Shown: positions 22,566-33,655 of the stretch, piece by piece | Layout: each line of letters starts with the position of its first letter | Position numbering within the stretch: the stretch's first letter is position 1 | From: Hippopus hippopus | Taxonomy: Eukaryota > Mollusca > Bivalvia > Cardiida > Cardiidae | Direction of reading: 5' to 3' | Length of the DNA stretch: 64,000 nt | Assembly (NCBI GenBank): GCA_946811185.2 | Contig: OX328112.1 | Location: 33,863,323-33,927,322, forward strand | The notes under the pieces: model-generated | What the model was told of the DNA's origin: nothing | Database searches by the model: none | The model's input: the letters and a program-made list of their open reading frames with translations, nothing else | Translations under genes and position numbers: made by a program

Positions 22566-25325
22566 TTGAAAGCAAGAACATTTCAGACTTCCATATTGAG
22601 AGCAACAACATTTCAGACTTCCATATTGAGAGCAGCAACAATTCAGACTTCCATATTGAGAGCAACAACATTTCAGACACCCATATTGAGAGCAACAACA
22701 TGTCATACTTCCCTATTGAGAGCAACAACATTTCAGACTTCCATATTAACAGCAACAACAATTAAGACTTTTATACTGAGGGCAACAATTCAGACTTCCA
22801 TATTGAGAACAACAATTCAGACTTCCATATTGAATGCAACAACATTTCAGACTTTCATACTGACAGCAAAAATTCAGACTTCCATATATAGTACAATGAC
22901 ATTTGAGACTTACTTATAGAGGGCAACAACATTTCAGACTTCCAATTTGAGAGCAACAATATTTCAGACATTCATATTGAGAGCAACCTCATTTCAGACT
23001 TCCATATTCAGAGCAACAACATTTCAGACTTCCATACTGAGAGCCACAACATATCAGACTTCCATATAGAGAACAACAACATTTCAGACTTCCATATTGA
23101 GAGGAGGAACATTTGAGATTTCCATACTGACAGCAACAACATTTCAGGCTTCCATAATGACTGCAACAACATATCAGACTTCCATATAGCGAACAACAAC
23201 ATGTCAGACTTCCATTTTGAGACCAACAATATTTCAGACTTCCATATTGAGAGCAGGGACATTTCAGACTTTCATATAGAGAGAAGCGACATTTCAGACT
23301 TCCATATCGAGTGTAGCGACATGTCATTCTTCCATATTGAGAGCAATATGTCATACTTCCATATTGAGAGCAATATGTCATACTTCCATATTGAGAGCAA
23401 CAACATTTCAGACTTCCATATTGACAGCAACAACATTTCAGACTTCCATTTTGAGAGCAACAGCATTTCATACTTTCACATTGAGAGCAACAACAACATG
23501 TCATACTTCCATATTGAGAGCAACAACATTTCAGACTTCCATATTGAGAGCAACAACATTTCAGACTTCCATATTGAAAGCAACATTTCAGACTTCCCTT
23601 TTGTGGGCAACAATATAGATTTCCATATTAAGAGCAACATTGTAGACTTCCATATTGAGAGCAAAAACATGTCATACTTCCATATTGAGTACAAAAACAT
23701 TTCAGACTTTGGTATTGAGAGCAACAAGATTTCAGACTTCCATATTGAGAGCAACAACATTTCAGACTTCCATATTGAGAGCACATTTCAGACTTTCATA
23801 TTGAGAGCAACAACATTTTTTACTTTCACATTAAGAGTAACTGCATTTCAGACTTGCATATTGAATGCAAAAACATTTCAGACTTCCCTTTCGAGGGAAA
23901 AAACATTGACTTCAATATTGAGTGAACAATTCAGACTTCCCTATAGAGAGCAACAACATTTCAGACTTTCATACTGAGAGCAAAAATTCAGACTTCCATA
24001 TTGAAAGCAATGACATGTAAGACTTCCCTATTGAAAGCAACAACAAGTCATACTTTCATTTTGAGAGCAACAACATTTCAGACTTCCATTTTTAGAGGAA
24101 CAGTATTTCGGACTCCCATATTGAGAGCAACAACATTTCAGACTTCCATATTGAGAGAAACAACATTTCAAACTTCCATACTGAGAGCAGCAAAGTTTCA
24201 GACTTCCGTATTGAAAGCAGCAACATGTCAGACTTCCATATTGAGAGCAAAAACGTGCCATACTTCCATATTGAGAGCAACAACATGTCAGACTTCCATT
24301 TTGACAGCACCAACATTTCAGACTTTCACATTAAGAGCAACAACATTTCAGACTTCCATATTAAAAGCAACATCATTTCAGACTATCCTTTTAAGGGCAA
24401 CAAAATAGAGTTCGATATTGAGAGCAACATTTCATGCTTCCATACTGAGAGCAAAAACATTTCAGACTTCCATACTGACAGCAAAAATTTAGACTTCCAT
24501 TTTGAGAGCAATGACATTTGAGACTTCCCTATTGAGAGCAACAACATTTCATACTTCCAAATTGAGAGCAAAAATATTTCAACTTCCATATTGAGAGAAA
24601 CAACATTTTTGACTTCCATATTGAGAGCAACAACATGTCATACTTCCATATTGAGAGCAACATTATAGACTTCCATATTGAGAGCAAAAACATGTCATAC
24701 TCCCATATTGAGAGCAACAACATTTCAGACTTATATTAAGAGAAACAACATCTTAGACTTCCGTATTGAGGGCATCTCTATAGCCTTCCATATTAAGAGC
24801 AACAACGTTTCAGACTTCCATATTCTGAGCAACAATGTTTCAGACTTCCATTTTGTGTGCAATAACATTTCAGACTTCCAAATAAAAACAACAACATTTC
24901 AGACTTCCATATTGACAGCAACAACATTTAATACTTTCATATTGAGAGCAACATTTTAGACTTTCATACTGAGAGCAACAAAATGGAAGACTTTTATATT
25001 GCAAGAAACAACAATTTAGAGTTCCATTTTGACAGCAATAATACTTAAGACTTCCATATAGAGAGCAACAAAATGGAAGGCTTCCATATTGAAAGTAACA
25101 ACATTTCAGATTTCCATACTGACAGCAACAGTATTTAAGACTTCCATATTGAGAGCAAAATTTCAGACTTCCATACTGAGAGCAATAAAAATGCAGTCTG
25201 ATACTAAGAGCAATAACATTTCAGACTTCCATATCAAGGGTAATAACATTTAAGACTTTTATGTTAAGAGCAACATCATTTCAGACTTCCATATTGAGAG
25301 CAACATTTCAGAATTCCATACTGAG
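22566..25325 (+). repeat. 30-bp tandem array, about 90 units
   Basis: The unit is near ttccatattgagagcaacaa + catttcagac. Many units differ by whole (caa) triplets, giving 27- or 33-bp forms, so long stretches stay in frame (DFHIESNNIS per unit). Two of three plus frames and two of three minus frames lack a stop in the consensus unit, so long ORFs arise by chance. The plus frame switches mid-array (about 23783) from the FHIESNNISD reading to the TFQTSILRAT reading. There is no start context, splice site or non-repeat domain. I treat it as a satellite. Confidence 0.85.
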
Positions 25326-25327
25326 TG

Positions 25328-25923
25328 CACTGCAGAAAACAAAGTAACTTTGATCCACTTGATGAAATTTGTTATTGAAGAAAAATGAAAAACTCTGTGG
25401 GATACAGAAAAAATACTGGATACCAGCCTTTTCTCTGTATCCCACAATGCTTTCAAAATCTTTTTCATGGTTGTTTAACCCTTTACCAAACAATCCCTGG
25501 TTTTTACGACCCAGTGGAAGAAGCCTTCTGAAAACATTGTGGGAAAAGGAGAAAGTGCTGGTAACCAGCATTTTCTCCTTTTCCTACAATGTTTTCTACT
25601 CTTCTAAAGTCAAATTTCAATTTTTGAGTCACGTTTATTTTGTCGTCTGCAAATGCTTTCAATTTGGACAAGTCTAAAATTTTGTCGTTTGGTAAAGAGT
25701 TAAACAAGGGATTGTTTGGTAAAGTGTTTAACGACCTTGAAGAAGAGGCCTTAGAAAACATTGCGGGAAAAGAAGAAGATGCTGGTAACCTTTTTCTCCT
25801 TTTCCTACAATGTTTTCTACCTTATGAAAGACGAATTTCATGTTTTGAGTAATTTTAAATTTGTTGACTGCAAATGCTTTTAATTTTGACCAGTCTTAAA
25901 TTTTGTTGTTTGGTAAAGAATTA
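25328..25923. mobile_element. Family A cluster
   Basis: 25328-25473 is a partial minus-oriented copy whose hairpin has drifted symmetrically on both arms (tgggatacag and ctgtatccca). 25475-25703 is a full plus copy. 25704-25923 is a third copy with a rearranged left end. Confidence 0.75.
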
Positions 25924-25946
25924 TCTCTAACAAGTGCTAAAAAAGT

Positions 25947-26660
25947 CAGGGTTCGAAATTCCCATGTATTTGCTTGCAAAATGCGATTCAGAATTGGAAA
26001 ATGAGAGCTAAAATTTCAAGCACTCGCAAAAAAATGCGAGTGCAAATTATTGAAGGTCAACTATCAAAATGTACTTAATTTTACATGTGAATACAAATAA
26101 GGTAACTCTTTTCGTTCTGGACAAACATGGGTCATCTCACACCGAGGATACCCTTCGACGGCTGTTAATAATTTTACATGTCGCCATTGAAGCCTCCGAG
26201 TTGTCATTTGTTACCTGAGTTTCGTGAGCCAAGTACGTTTGTCTGCACTCACGGCTAATACCACGATTTTGCGTTTTTTATATGAAAAAACGGTAAGCGA
26301 ATTCAATCTGTGATTATAAAACAGAAATATTTGTCAATCTTCCCTGAAAAGATAATTATAGTGCACAAATAACAACAAGAACCAAGTCGGAAATTGTGGA
26401 CTCACTGTACCAGTTATCGGACACGCAGATATTCGGATGTGATACGTCCGTAATATTCATTAACAAAATCGTCCGCCACTGTAAATTTCATGGAAATTTA
26501 ACTTGTTTTGAGAACAGTTTGTTCTGGCACTCCGTTCTCCACCATTGGCAAGTATGCTGGGCCTAAAAAAAAATGCGAGTCCAATTCTAATTTTGTGAGT
26601 GGAAAAAAAAGCCACTTGCTAAAATTTGCCGGTGGATAAAAAAACGAAATTTGAACCCTG
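25947..26660. mobile_element. hAT-like non-autonomous element, 714 bp
   Basis: Ends CAGGGTTCGAAATT and, on the other strand, CAGGGTTCAAATTT. CAGGG ends are typical of hAT elements. The 7-mer aaaaagt flanks both sides; hAT normally makes 8 bp, so the duplication is imperfect or mis-bounded. Subterminal caaaaaaatgcgagt and aaaaaatgcgagtcc motifs lie near each end. No transposase frame. Confidence 0.65.
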
Positions 26661-26668
26661 AAAAAGTA

Positions 26669-26932
26669 GACTAGTCTAAATTGATAGTATTTGCAGACTA
26701 AAATTCAAGTGTGGCTAAAATAATGAAATTTACAGTTAATAGGGTAGAAAAAGTTGTTTCATTAGGATCATTAAATCTTTGGATTGAGTGGTGAACATGA
26801 ATTTTGTCTTTCATACGTTAAAAAAAAAATGTGGGAAAGGAAGAAAGTGCTGGTTACCAGCATTTTCTACTTTTCCCCACTGTTTTCCAAAGCTTTCTCT
26901 GTTGTTATAATGTAACTCGGGATTGTGTAGAT
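26669..26932 (-). mobile_element. Two partial family A MITEs
   Basis: 26669-26795 has right and left arms but no hairpin. 26798-26932 has a hairpin (gtgctggttaccagcatt) and a left arm ending aactcgggattgtgtag. Confidence 0.65.
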
Positions 26933-27069
26933 GTCCTACAAGGTTATTGACCATACATACATAATGGACAAACAGCCCAGAGATCAGTTAAAGATAGAAA
27001 TCCCTAGATGGCTATCCTCTTGTCATGAATATAGATTACAATACCACACACAACTCTGCTTCCATGATA

Positions 27070-27345
27070 TACAGATATGTTTTGTATAGGAGGTTAATGC
27101 CGTTTTACAGCTTAGGTCATATCACGGCAGTCAGTGCACCTATGCATGTGTTTCCTGGCTTTTTCACACCTGCACTGACACAACTTTCATTCCAAGTCAC
27201 TAACTACTTTTCTCACATGATATCAGAGGTGAAAGGTGAAAAAAATGGACAGAAAGAAAGTTTGCCTTAAATGGATAAAGAACTCGCAACCACCAGGTCA
27301 CATGTTAGATACATTAATTACTGGGCTTCCCGGTTGGGCCCATAA
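27070..27345 (-). mobile_element. SINE-2
   Basis: The minus strand carries the body seen at 9832 (gtgagaaaagtagttagtga, gtgcactgactgccgtgata). The head near 27330 is disturbed. Confidence 0.7.
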
Positions 27346-27362
27346 AATATGAGTCCCTTTAG

Positions 27363-27517
27363 TTGATTAATTGGTTGTACTGTGTTTAACATTATTTCAG
27401 TTATATAGCAGCCGCCAGTGCACCATGCTTTCCTGGAGTTTCTTTTACCAGTACTTCACACAATATTCTTTCCAAGCCACTGTCTTCTTTCCTACATAAC
27501 TATTGTTGAAACAATGG
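27363..27517 (-). mobile_element. SINE-1, head-truncated
   Basis: Tail and body only, from gattaattggttgtactgtg to ttgttgaaacaatgg. The tRNA-like head is absent. Confidence 0.75.
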
Positions 27518-27576
27518 GAGCCCCTTCAGAAAGATTTATCATAATTATCATTTATTGGCATTTGAGTATTTGCTGT

Positions 27577-27763
27577 TGACAAAAACTGTGACTCAAAAAT
27601 TTAACTTGGCTTATGGAAGGGTAGAATACATTGTTGGTAAAGGAGAAAATGCTGGTAATGGGGTTAAGGTTAGGGTGTTACCAGCATTTTGTTCCTTTCC
27701 CACAATATTTTCAAAAGTCTCCTAATATAGGGTTAACAGTTGGGATTGTGTTTTAAAGACTTA
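27577..27763 (-). mobile_element. Family A MITE with enlarged loop
   Basis: The hairpin arms are separated by ggtaatggggttaaggttag ggtgttacc in place of ggttacc: an insertion of roughly 20 bp at the exact palindrome centre. Confidence 0.65.
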
Positions 27764-27972
27764 ATGCAAAATTTCAACACTATTTCAGTCATAAGACAGA
27801 AGTGGCTCACTTGCTTATGTGTGTCTAGGGTTTCATTAGTGCGTAGCTTTGGATCTGAGTGTCTTGCTCAAGGACACTCCTAGCAAAACCCCAGAGCCGT
27901 GGGTGAGGCTTCAACCCAAGACTACCAGACAGTGAATCTCCAACCTTCATAGCTTAAGCATGCAGCACCCCC
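27760..27972 (-). mobile_element. SINE-3
   Basis: The minus strand carries the SINE-3 body (gagtgtccttgagcaagaca, cactaatgaaaccctag) and a degraded head with ttgaagcctcacc. Confidence 0.65.
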
Positions 27973-27973
27973 T

Positions 27974-28198
27974 TTTACCCTTTAGCAAAAGATCCCAAGT
28001 TTTAACCAACCAAAGTAAGAAGGCTTTTGAAAACATTGTAGGAAAAGGAGAAAATGCTGGTAACCAGCATTTTCTCCTTTTTCCACAATGTTTTTTACCT
28101 TAACGAAGACAAATCCACTATTCAAGCCACATTTGATTTGTTGTCTGCATACAGTTTTAATCAAGCAAAATCTAAAATTTTTTGTGGTAAGGAGTTAA
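27974..28198 (+). mobile_element. Family A MITE
   Basis: Left end ttttaccctttagc, right end tgtggtaaggagttaa, hairpin aatgctggtaaccagcatt intact. Confidence 0.8.
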
Positions 28199-28203
28199 TC
28201 AAC

Positions 28204-28298
28204 TAAATGGTGTGCTATGCCTCTCTTAAACATTATCTCAATCATATCACAGCAACAGCTCACATATTCATGTATGTCTTTGGTTTCACCAGTACAAG
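28204..28298 (-). mobile_element. SINE-3 tail fragment
   Basis: Contains cattatctcaatcatatcac and catgtatgtctttggtttca, the inverted SINE-3 3' half. Confidence 0.55.
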
Positions 28299-28458
28299 GC
28301 AAAAATTGTGTCGTATGGTGAAAATTTAAACCACGATTAGGACTAAAGTGGTACAAAACTTAAAACACAGGCTATAGCTCTCAGACAATAAACCTATAAT
28401 TGTCAGTTTATATTAAAGTATGTATTTGGAAACACAGGTTTAAAATCACATGATTACG

Positions 28459-29115
28459 GTGGCATATTTCTGCCACGAGATACGAGATAGCTATTGCGAT
28501 AATTCAAGAGAACTATAGTGATAAAGTTTCCTGGAAATATTATCTAGATAATGAAAATTTTCACAATAAAAATGTCACAATAATTCTAACTGTTATCATG
28601 ACTTTTTTTGCTTTTGTGCCCATAACTGATATTCACAGTATCTATAATTAGATACGGTTTCTGAACATCTTCATCTACAACCTTATGAATTCTCCTTTTC
28701 CCTGAATGGTTTTAAAGTTGTTCATAGGAGGCATTTCGAGTCATCTTTGTGATTTTACAGACTTCTGTTCATTTCGAGTCTTGTCAAAATTTACCAATTA
28801 AGCTACAATTGTTAATGATTCGAAATTTTACTTACCGCAATCTTGTGAGGTCAAAAACTACCGAGTTCATCCAAATTATGAATTGTCTATTTATAGATAT
28901 CAAGAAACGGATAGACTATCACGATAATTTTATCTCGAATGTCAACTTCGTGCACGATTGAGAAATTTTGCGTTAAAATATTAAGTTTATGTGATATTTT
29001 TTTCAGGAAACTTTTCACTATCTCGATAAAATTTCCAGGAAACTTTGATTTATCGCAATAGTGTTCTAAAATTATCATGATAGCTATCTCATATCTCGTG
29101 GCAGAAATATGCCAC
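28459..29115. mobile_element. T element: about 655 bp with hairpin-capped terminal inverted repeats
   Basis: Ends are inverted copies of at least 30 bp: gtggcatatttctgccacga on the left, tcgtggcagaaatatgccac on the right. Each end is itself a small hairpin (GTGGCA..TGCCAC). Inside are many variants of tatcgcgata / tcacgataa on both strands. No transposase frame. A second copy is at 50671-51295. Superfamily not recognised; target duplication unclear. Confidence 0.75.
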
Positions 29116-29217
29116 ATACAAGATGATGTACCGAAAACAAAATCAAGATACACATGATTTGTACACTTGCAGAGAATAAGGATGCCACTATTTTGATTTT
29201 CACTTTAGTGTGGAAAG

Positions 29218-29446
29218 TAAATCCTTTACCACACAATCCCGAGTTTTAACGACCCCATCGGAAAAGGAATTTTCAAAACATAGTGGGAAAAGGAGAAAAT
29301 GCTGGTAACCAGCATTTTCTCCTTTTCCCACCATGTTTTCTATCCTTTCACAGACAGATTCACAATTTTTACAAAATCTAATTTTCTCTGTGCAAATGTT
29401 TTCAATTTAGACCAGTCTAAAATATTGTTCTTTGGTAAAGAGTTAA
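29218..29446 (+). mobile_element. Family A MITE
   Basis: cctttaccacacaatcccga left end, tttggtaaagagttaa right end, intact hairpin centred near 29308. Confidence 0.85.
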
Positions 29447-29576
29447 TACATATCGATAAAATTAATTACTAAAACAACCTTATGCATACCTGCATTACTA
29501 TAATGAGAATTTCTGACATTATGGTGTGGGGTTTATACATCATGTGAAGTGTAACTAGTACCAGGGGCAATTTGTC

Positions 29577-29610
29577 AACCCTGATTTTTCCAGTGATAAA
29601 TCAGGGTTGG
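29577..29610. repeat. Short hairpin
   Basis: caaccctgatttttccagtg followed by ataaatcagggttg: a 13-bp stem with a small loop. Not linked to a gene. Confidence 0.55.
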
Positions 29611-29692
29611 ACAAACCAGACCTGACTTTGATGATGTAAGAATGAATGGTAAAACATCCTATCCTTTACCCCATGTACAAAGTAGTTGGATT

Positions 29693-30299
29693 TTAACTGT
29701 TTACCAAATGATAAATATTTTGACTGGCAGCAGTTTCAGAAGATAAATCAACTGTGGCCAAATTTTAGAATTTGCATTGGATAGGGTAGAAAACATTGTG
29801 TGAATAAAATAAAATGCTTTTCACCAGCATTTTGTCCTTTTCCCATTTTGTTTTCAAAGGCCTTCTTTCCTATGGGTCCCATAAATTCAGGAATGTTTGG
29901 TATAAAATTACCAAAGAACAACATTTTATGTGTCCAAATTGAATTAATTTGCAGATGATAAATGTTACTCAAAACTTGGAATTTGTTTTTGGACAGGCAA
30001 AAAATATTATTTGAAAATGAGAAAATGCTGCTTCCCATCAATTTATCCTTTTCAAACACTGATTCCAAAAGCCTTAACCCTTTAACACACAATACGACTT
30101 TTAATGACCCTGAGAGAGATGCCTTTTAAAAACATTGTAGGAAAAGGAGAAAATGCTAGTTACCAGCATTTTCTGCTTTTCCCACAATGTCTTCTACCCT
30201 TCCCAAAACAAATTTTGATTTTTCAGTCACCTTAATTTTGTCGTCTGCAAATGCTTTCAATTTGGACAAGCCTAAAATTTTGTTGTGGTAAAAGGTTAA
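29693..30299. mobile_element. Family A cluster
   Basis: Minus copy 29693-29909 (aatgcttttcaccagcatt), truncated minus copy 29907-30077 with a badly decayed hairpin, and full plus copy 30074-30299. Confidence 0.7.
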
Positions 30300-30385
30300 T
30301 TCCTGGGGTCATAAAAACTTGGGAATGTTAAGAAAGGGTTCAATAAGGTGCATTACAAACTCTGTGTTCTGCCAAGGCCATGGGA

Positions 30386-30608
30386 TCCTGCAAGGCTGAG
30401 AGGTAAAATGTAGGACTCATAAACTGGAGGCCCTGGGTTCAAGCCTCACCAGAAGCACTCAGTTTTTCATGGGAGTGTCCATGGGCAGGACACCTCAGAA
30501 CACCAGCCTAGTACTGGCAAAACCAATTAGGACATACACGAATATGTAAGCTGTTGGTGTGATATGACTGTAATAATGTTGAAAGCGGCATTAAATATCA
30601 ATAGATAA
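30386..30608 (+). mobile_element. SINE-3
   Basis: Head ggctgagaggtaaaatgtag, B-box-like gggttcaagcctc, body gggagtgtccatgggcagga, conserved end atatgactgtaataatgttg and tail ttaaatatcaatagat. Confidence 0.8.
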
Positions 30609-30912
30609 TCTGCCAAGGCCACGAACGTGATTTTCTTGCCAACCATTAAAACTTGCCAAAGAATACCGGTATCACAGTGTAAGATTGTTGTTGTGTATCA
30701 AAAACCACAAAGTAAATAAATAAGTTTTGGTGGAGTAAGTTTTATGGAAGCCAAAAATAAAGTATTTGTAAGACAACAATACTTGTTTTGTTTTAGGCAG
30801 ACAACACCAGCCGATATTATTTGTCATGCACATGTAATACATGTTGCATACAGGCTCTTCTGCTATCTGTAAAATGTCCTCACCAAGCCACACAAACCAC
30901 AAAGAATTACTA

Positions 30913-31147
30913 TCCCTTTACCACACAATCCCAACTTTTAACAACCCTTAGAAAGAAAGCTTTTGAAAACATTGTGAGGAAAGGAGAAAAATACTGGTAA
31001 CCAGCATTTTTCTCCTTTTCCCATATTTTTTATCCTTTCAAACAAAAATTTTCTAATTCGAGCTATTAACCTTTACCACACAATCCTGACTTGTAATGAC
31101 CCTGTGAAAGAAATCTTTTCAACACATTGTGGAAAAAGGAGAATAAC
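30913..31147 (+). mobile_element. Two partial family A MITEs
   Basis: 30913-31064 (left arm, hairpin with an extra A on each arm, right arm cut short) and 31066-31147 (left arm to gtggaaaaaggagaat), the latter ended by a SINE-3 head. Confidence 0.7.
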
Positions 31148-31210
31148 TGGGTCCTCCAGGTAACGAGTCCTACACATTACCACTGAGCCACACAGGACCT
31201 CTCAGCCTAG
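31148..31210 (-). mobile_element. SINE-3 head fragment
   Basis: The minus strand reads gaggtcctgtgtggctcagt and ctggaggacccag: box A region and mid-head only. Confidence 0.65.
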
Positions 31211-31249
31211 TCTGACAATACACTGTATGTAGAAAATATTGTGAGTTGT

Positions 31250-31722
31250 TTTATTGATCGTATGGTGTTTAACGCCGTTTTAACCCTTAACCAAACGACA
31301 AAATTTTGGACACAACCAATATGAAAGCATGTGCAGACGGCAATACAAATGTAGCTCTAATGATGATTTCTGTCTTGATAGGGTAGAAAAAATTGTGGAA
31401 AAAAGGAGAAAATGCTGGTTACCAGCATCTTCTCCTTTTTCCACAATGTTTTCAAAATCCCTCATTCTTCAGGGTCGTTAAAACTCGGGATTATGTGGTA
31501 AAGGGTTAAGCATTATTTCAGCAGCCAGTGTACCTATCCGTGCTTTCCTAGAGTTTTAAAAACAAACATAATCCTTATTAGACAATGATTAGCAGTGAGA
31601 CAGGAATGATTCCTGTCACAATGACTATCATCAATCCTTTGAGACAAGTTGGCCAATCTGGCCATTCAAACCAGCAACCCCCTCTTCTCAATTCCTGTAC
31701 ACTACTGACTGTGCAACCAGTA
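31250..31722 (-). mobile_element. SINE-1 interrupted by a family A MITE
   Basis: The SINE tail lies at 31250-31283 (gtatggtgtttaacgccgtt) and the body resumes at 31506 (cattatttcagcagccagtg). Removing 31284-31505 and one TTAA restores a continuous SINE sequence. The head (to about 31722) is diverged. Confidence 0.85.
31284..31505 (-). mobile_element. Family A MITE with TTAA target duplication
   Basis: 222 bp, ending CCCTTAACC and GGTAAAGGG, flanked by TTAA at 31280-31283 and 31506-31509 inside a SINE-1. Other SINE-1 copies read gccgttttcaacattattt or close here, and the empty site here would be cgttttaa(g)cattattt. This fixes the element ends and the TTAA target, as for piggyBac-type elements. 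Confidence 0.9.
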
Positions 31723-31749
31723 GTAGAAAATTAATACAGTATAACTCCT

Positions 31750-32976
31750 CTATTAAGACCACCCGTGGTACTTTTAAAATTTGGTCTCATTGGTAGGTCG
31801 GTCTGATTTCCGGGTTTCACACGCCTTCATTTTGTAATAAACCCTGGTTCTGAGTAGACTTGTGCAGGGCTAAATGATGTGAATAGTAAGTGCATTTCAT
31901 TCAGGGAAGCCCAAGTACACAAATGAAAATGACAAGAACACTTTCATGTTCATTGAAAAGTTACACGTTTCTTGAATTTATTAAATAAATCCACATGTAA
32001 TTTAAGCATGTCAATTCATAATTGCCTATTTAAAACGATCATAACCAGGTATGTACATAAATTAACTAAATGAATCTGAAGACTAAAGAATCTAATGTAA
32101 CTGACAGAACATATCTTATTCTCATTTTTGATCTGCTTTTTTACTTCGTTTAGTTTCAAGAGCTCATATTCCAAGTGCCGATTTTCATTTTAAAACAAAG
32201 ATTTTCGAATACGTGCTGATCTTTGAACGTTTGACGTCTACGGAAAATCTCCCCCCTTTTTTTTCATTTTTATCCGAGTTGATTATTCGAACTGTCCTGC
32301 TAATCGTCGATCTCACAGTCGTTGTGTTCACTTGTTTACAATTGCATATTTGTTACGGTATAATTACAATATGTAAAGTGTCAGTAACAAAATGATAATC
32401 CCATCTCGATCACCACTAAACCCAAGCATCTTAAATTACATCAGCTAGCTATAAATAATAAATCGTGATCACCCAGATGTAGACATGTTTGTCATCCGGG
32501 TCAGCGATGTGTGATAAACGCTTGATTACCGCATGAAAGCCGAATTGATGGTTTACAAATATCAATTCGAAGGTCTTTTGATTATGTTACGTAACATCCT
32601 GATCAATTAACACAATCATGTTTCAATCAATGGTTGATAGACAAACAAAAGACCGAAAATTGATTGTCAATTCCATCGGACCCAAGAATATTCGTACATG
32701 TAGTACAGTCTTTGGTTTGCTATTACCGACACGTGAAAATTAGCTGGTCGTAAAGAAGTTATGGAAATCGAAAGGTCGTTTCACGGGGTTAAAATCCACA
32801 GGTAAATTCCTATTGGTACTGAAAATGGTGGTCGTAATTTCGGAATAGCGGGCTGCTCGTATTTCTGGGTTCGTGATCATTAATCTTTAAGAAGGAAAAA
32901 TTCCGTTCTGACAAAAATCATTCGTAATAGCGGGTTGCTCGTATTGTCGGGGTGGTCTTGAGGAGAGGTTTTACTG
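31750..32976. mobile_element. Possible pogo/Tigger-like element, about 1.2 kb
   Basis: Left end CAGTATAACTCCTCTATTAA followed by gaccaccc; right end, on the other strand, CAGTAAAACCTCTCCTCAAG followed by accacccc. TA precedes the left end, but the right flank is TT. CAGTA..AAC ends occur in pogo-like elements. No transposase frame remains. Subterminal tagcgggctgctcgtattt and tagcgggttgctcgtattg repeat near the right end. Confidence 0.55.
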
Positions 32977-32989
32977 TTTTGTGGGAAAA

Positions 32990-33216
32990 TTAACTCTTTA
33001 CCAAACAACAATATATTTGACTAATCCAAAGTGAAAGCAGTTGTGGACGAAATTTTTAATGTGGCTTTTTTAAATGGAGAAAATTGTCTTAGAAAGGGTA
33101 GAAAACATTGTGGGAAAAGGAGAAAATGCTGGTTACCAACACTTTCTCCTTTTCCCACAATGTTTTCTAAAGGCTTTCTTCTTCAGGGTCGTTAAAACTC
33201 AGGACTGTGTGGGAAA
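32990..33216 (-). mobile_element. Family A MITE
   Basis: ttaactctttaccaaacaac left end; the left arm ends aggactgtgtggg, but the terminal GTAAAGGGTTAA is lost. The hairpin is nearly perfect (ggttaccaacact). Confidence 0.75.
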
Positions 33217-33409
33217 ATGAAATAATAAAAATGTTGCCTGCAACAAGGAAATACTCCATTACCAGCATTTCATAAGTTCCCAGTAACAGGCTGTAAAAGT
33301 GGTATAAATATCATGATGGGGTATCATGTGTTACGGGAGACCTGACTCCTTCATGCATGGCTTCATCCCGATTTAAATACAATACCTAACAACTGCGTTA
33401 GGGTGAACT

Positions 33410-33482
33410 CTCTTTAGCTCCGTGGTTATGCTGTTGGCCTTTCGTCCGGGCGTTCTAGGTTCGATTCCTGCCCGGTCCCTGT
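33410..33482 (+). other. tRNA-like sequence (SINE head or pseudo-tRNA)
   Basis: Contains ttagctccgtggttatgctg (box A-like) and ggttcgattcctgc (box B). The T arm can pair, but I could not form a canonical acceptor stem, so I do not call a tRNA gene. Confidence 0.45.
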
Positions 33483-33538
33483 ATTTCTGCTATGCATTTG
33501 TTCATTTGTTTCTTTGTTACAGACTTTGTTCGTAAGAC

Positions 33539-33655
33539 ATGAATGGGGTTTTATGCCACTTTCGACATAATTTCAATAACATCAGGGGGACAGCTCACAA
33601 ATTCATGTATCTCCTGGTTTTCTCCAGTGCTAGGCTAGGGCTTGAAGTGTCTTTT
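33539..33655 (-). mobile_element. SINE-3 3' fragment
   Basis: Inverted SINE-3 body: gacataatttcaataacatc and cacaaattcatgtatctcct. No head of its own. Confidence 0.55.

Noticed and set aside
22989..24316. Cys-rich ORFs such as LKCCCSQYGS repeats on the minus strand
   Set aside because: Alternative frames of the 30-bp array; no signal peptide, start context or non-repeat sequence. Four of six frames are open in the unit.
27655..27682. Interstitial telomere repeat (ggttaaggttagggt)
   Set aside because: Under three imperfect units inside a MITE loop; too short to support.
33410..33482. Functional tRNA gene
   Set aside because: Boxes A and B are present, but no canonical acceptor stem could be drawn; likely a SINE head or pseudo-tRNA.
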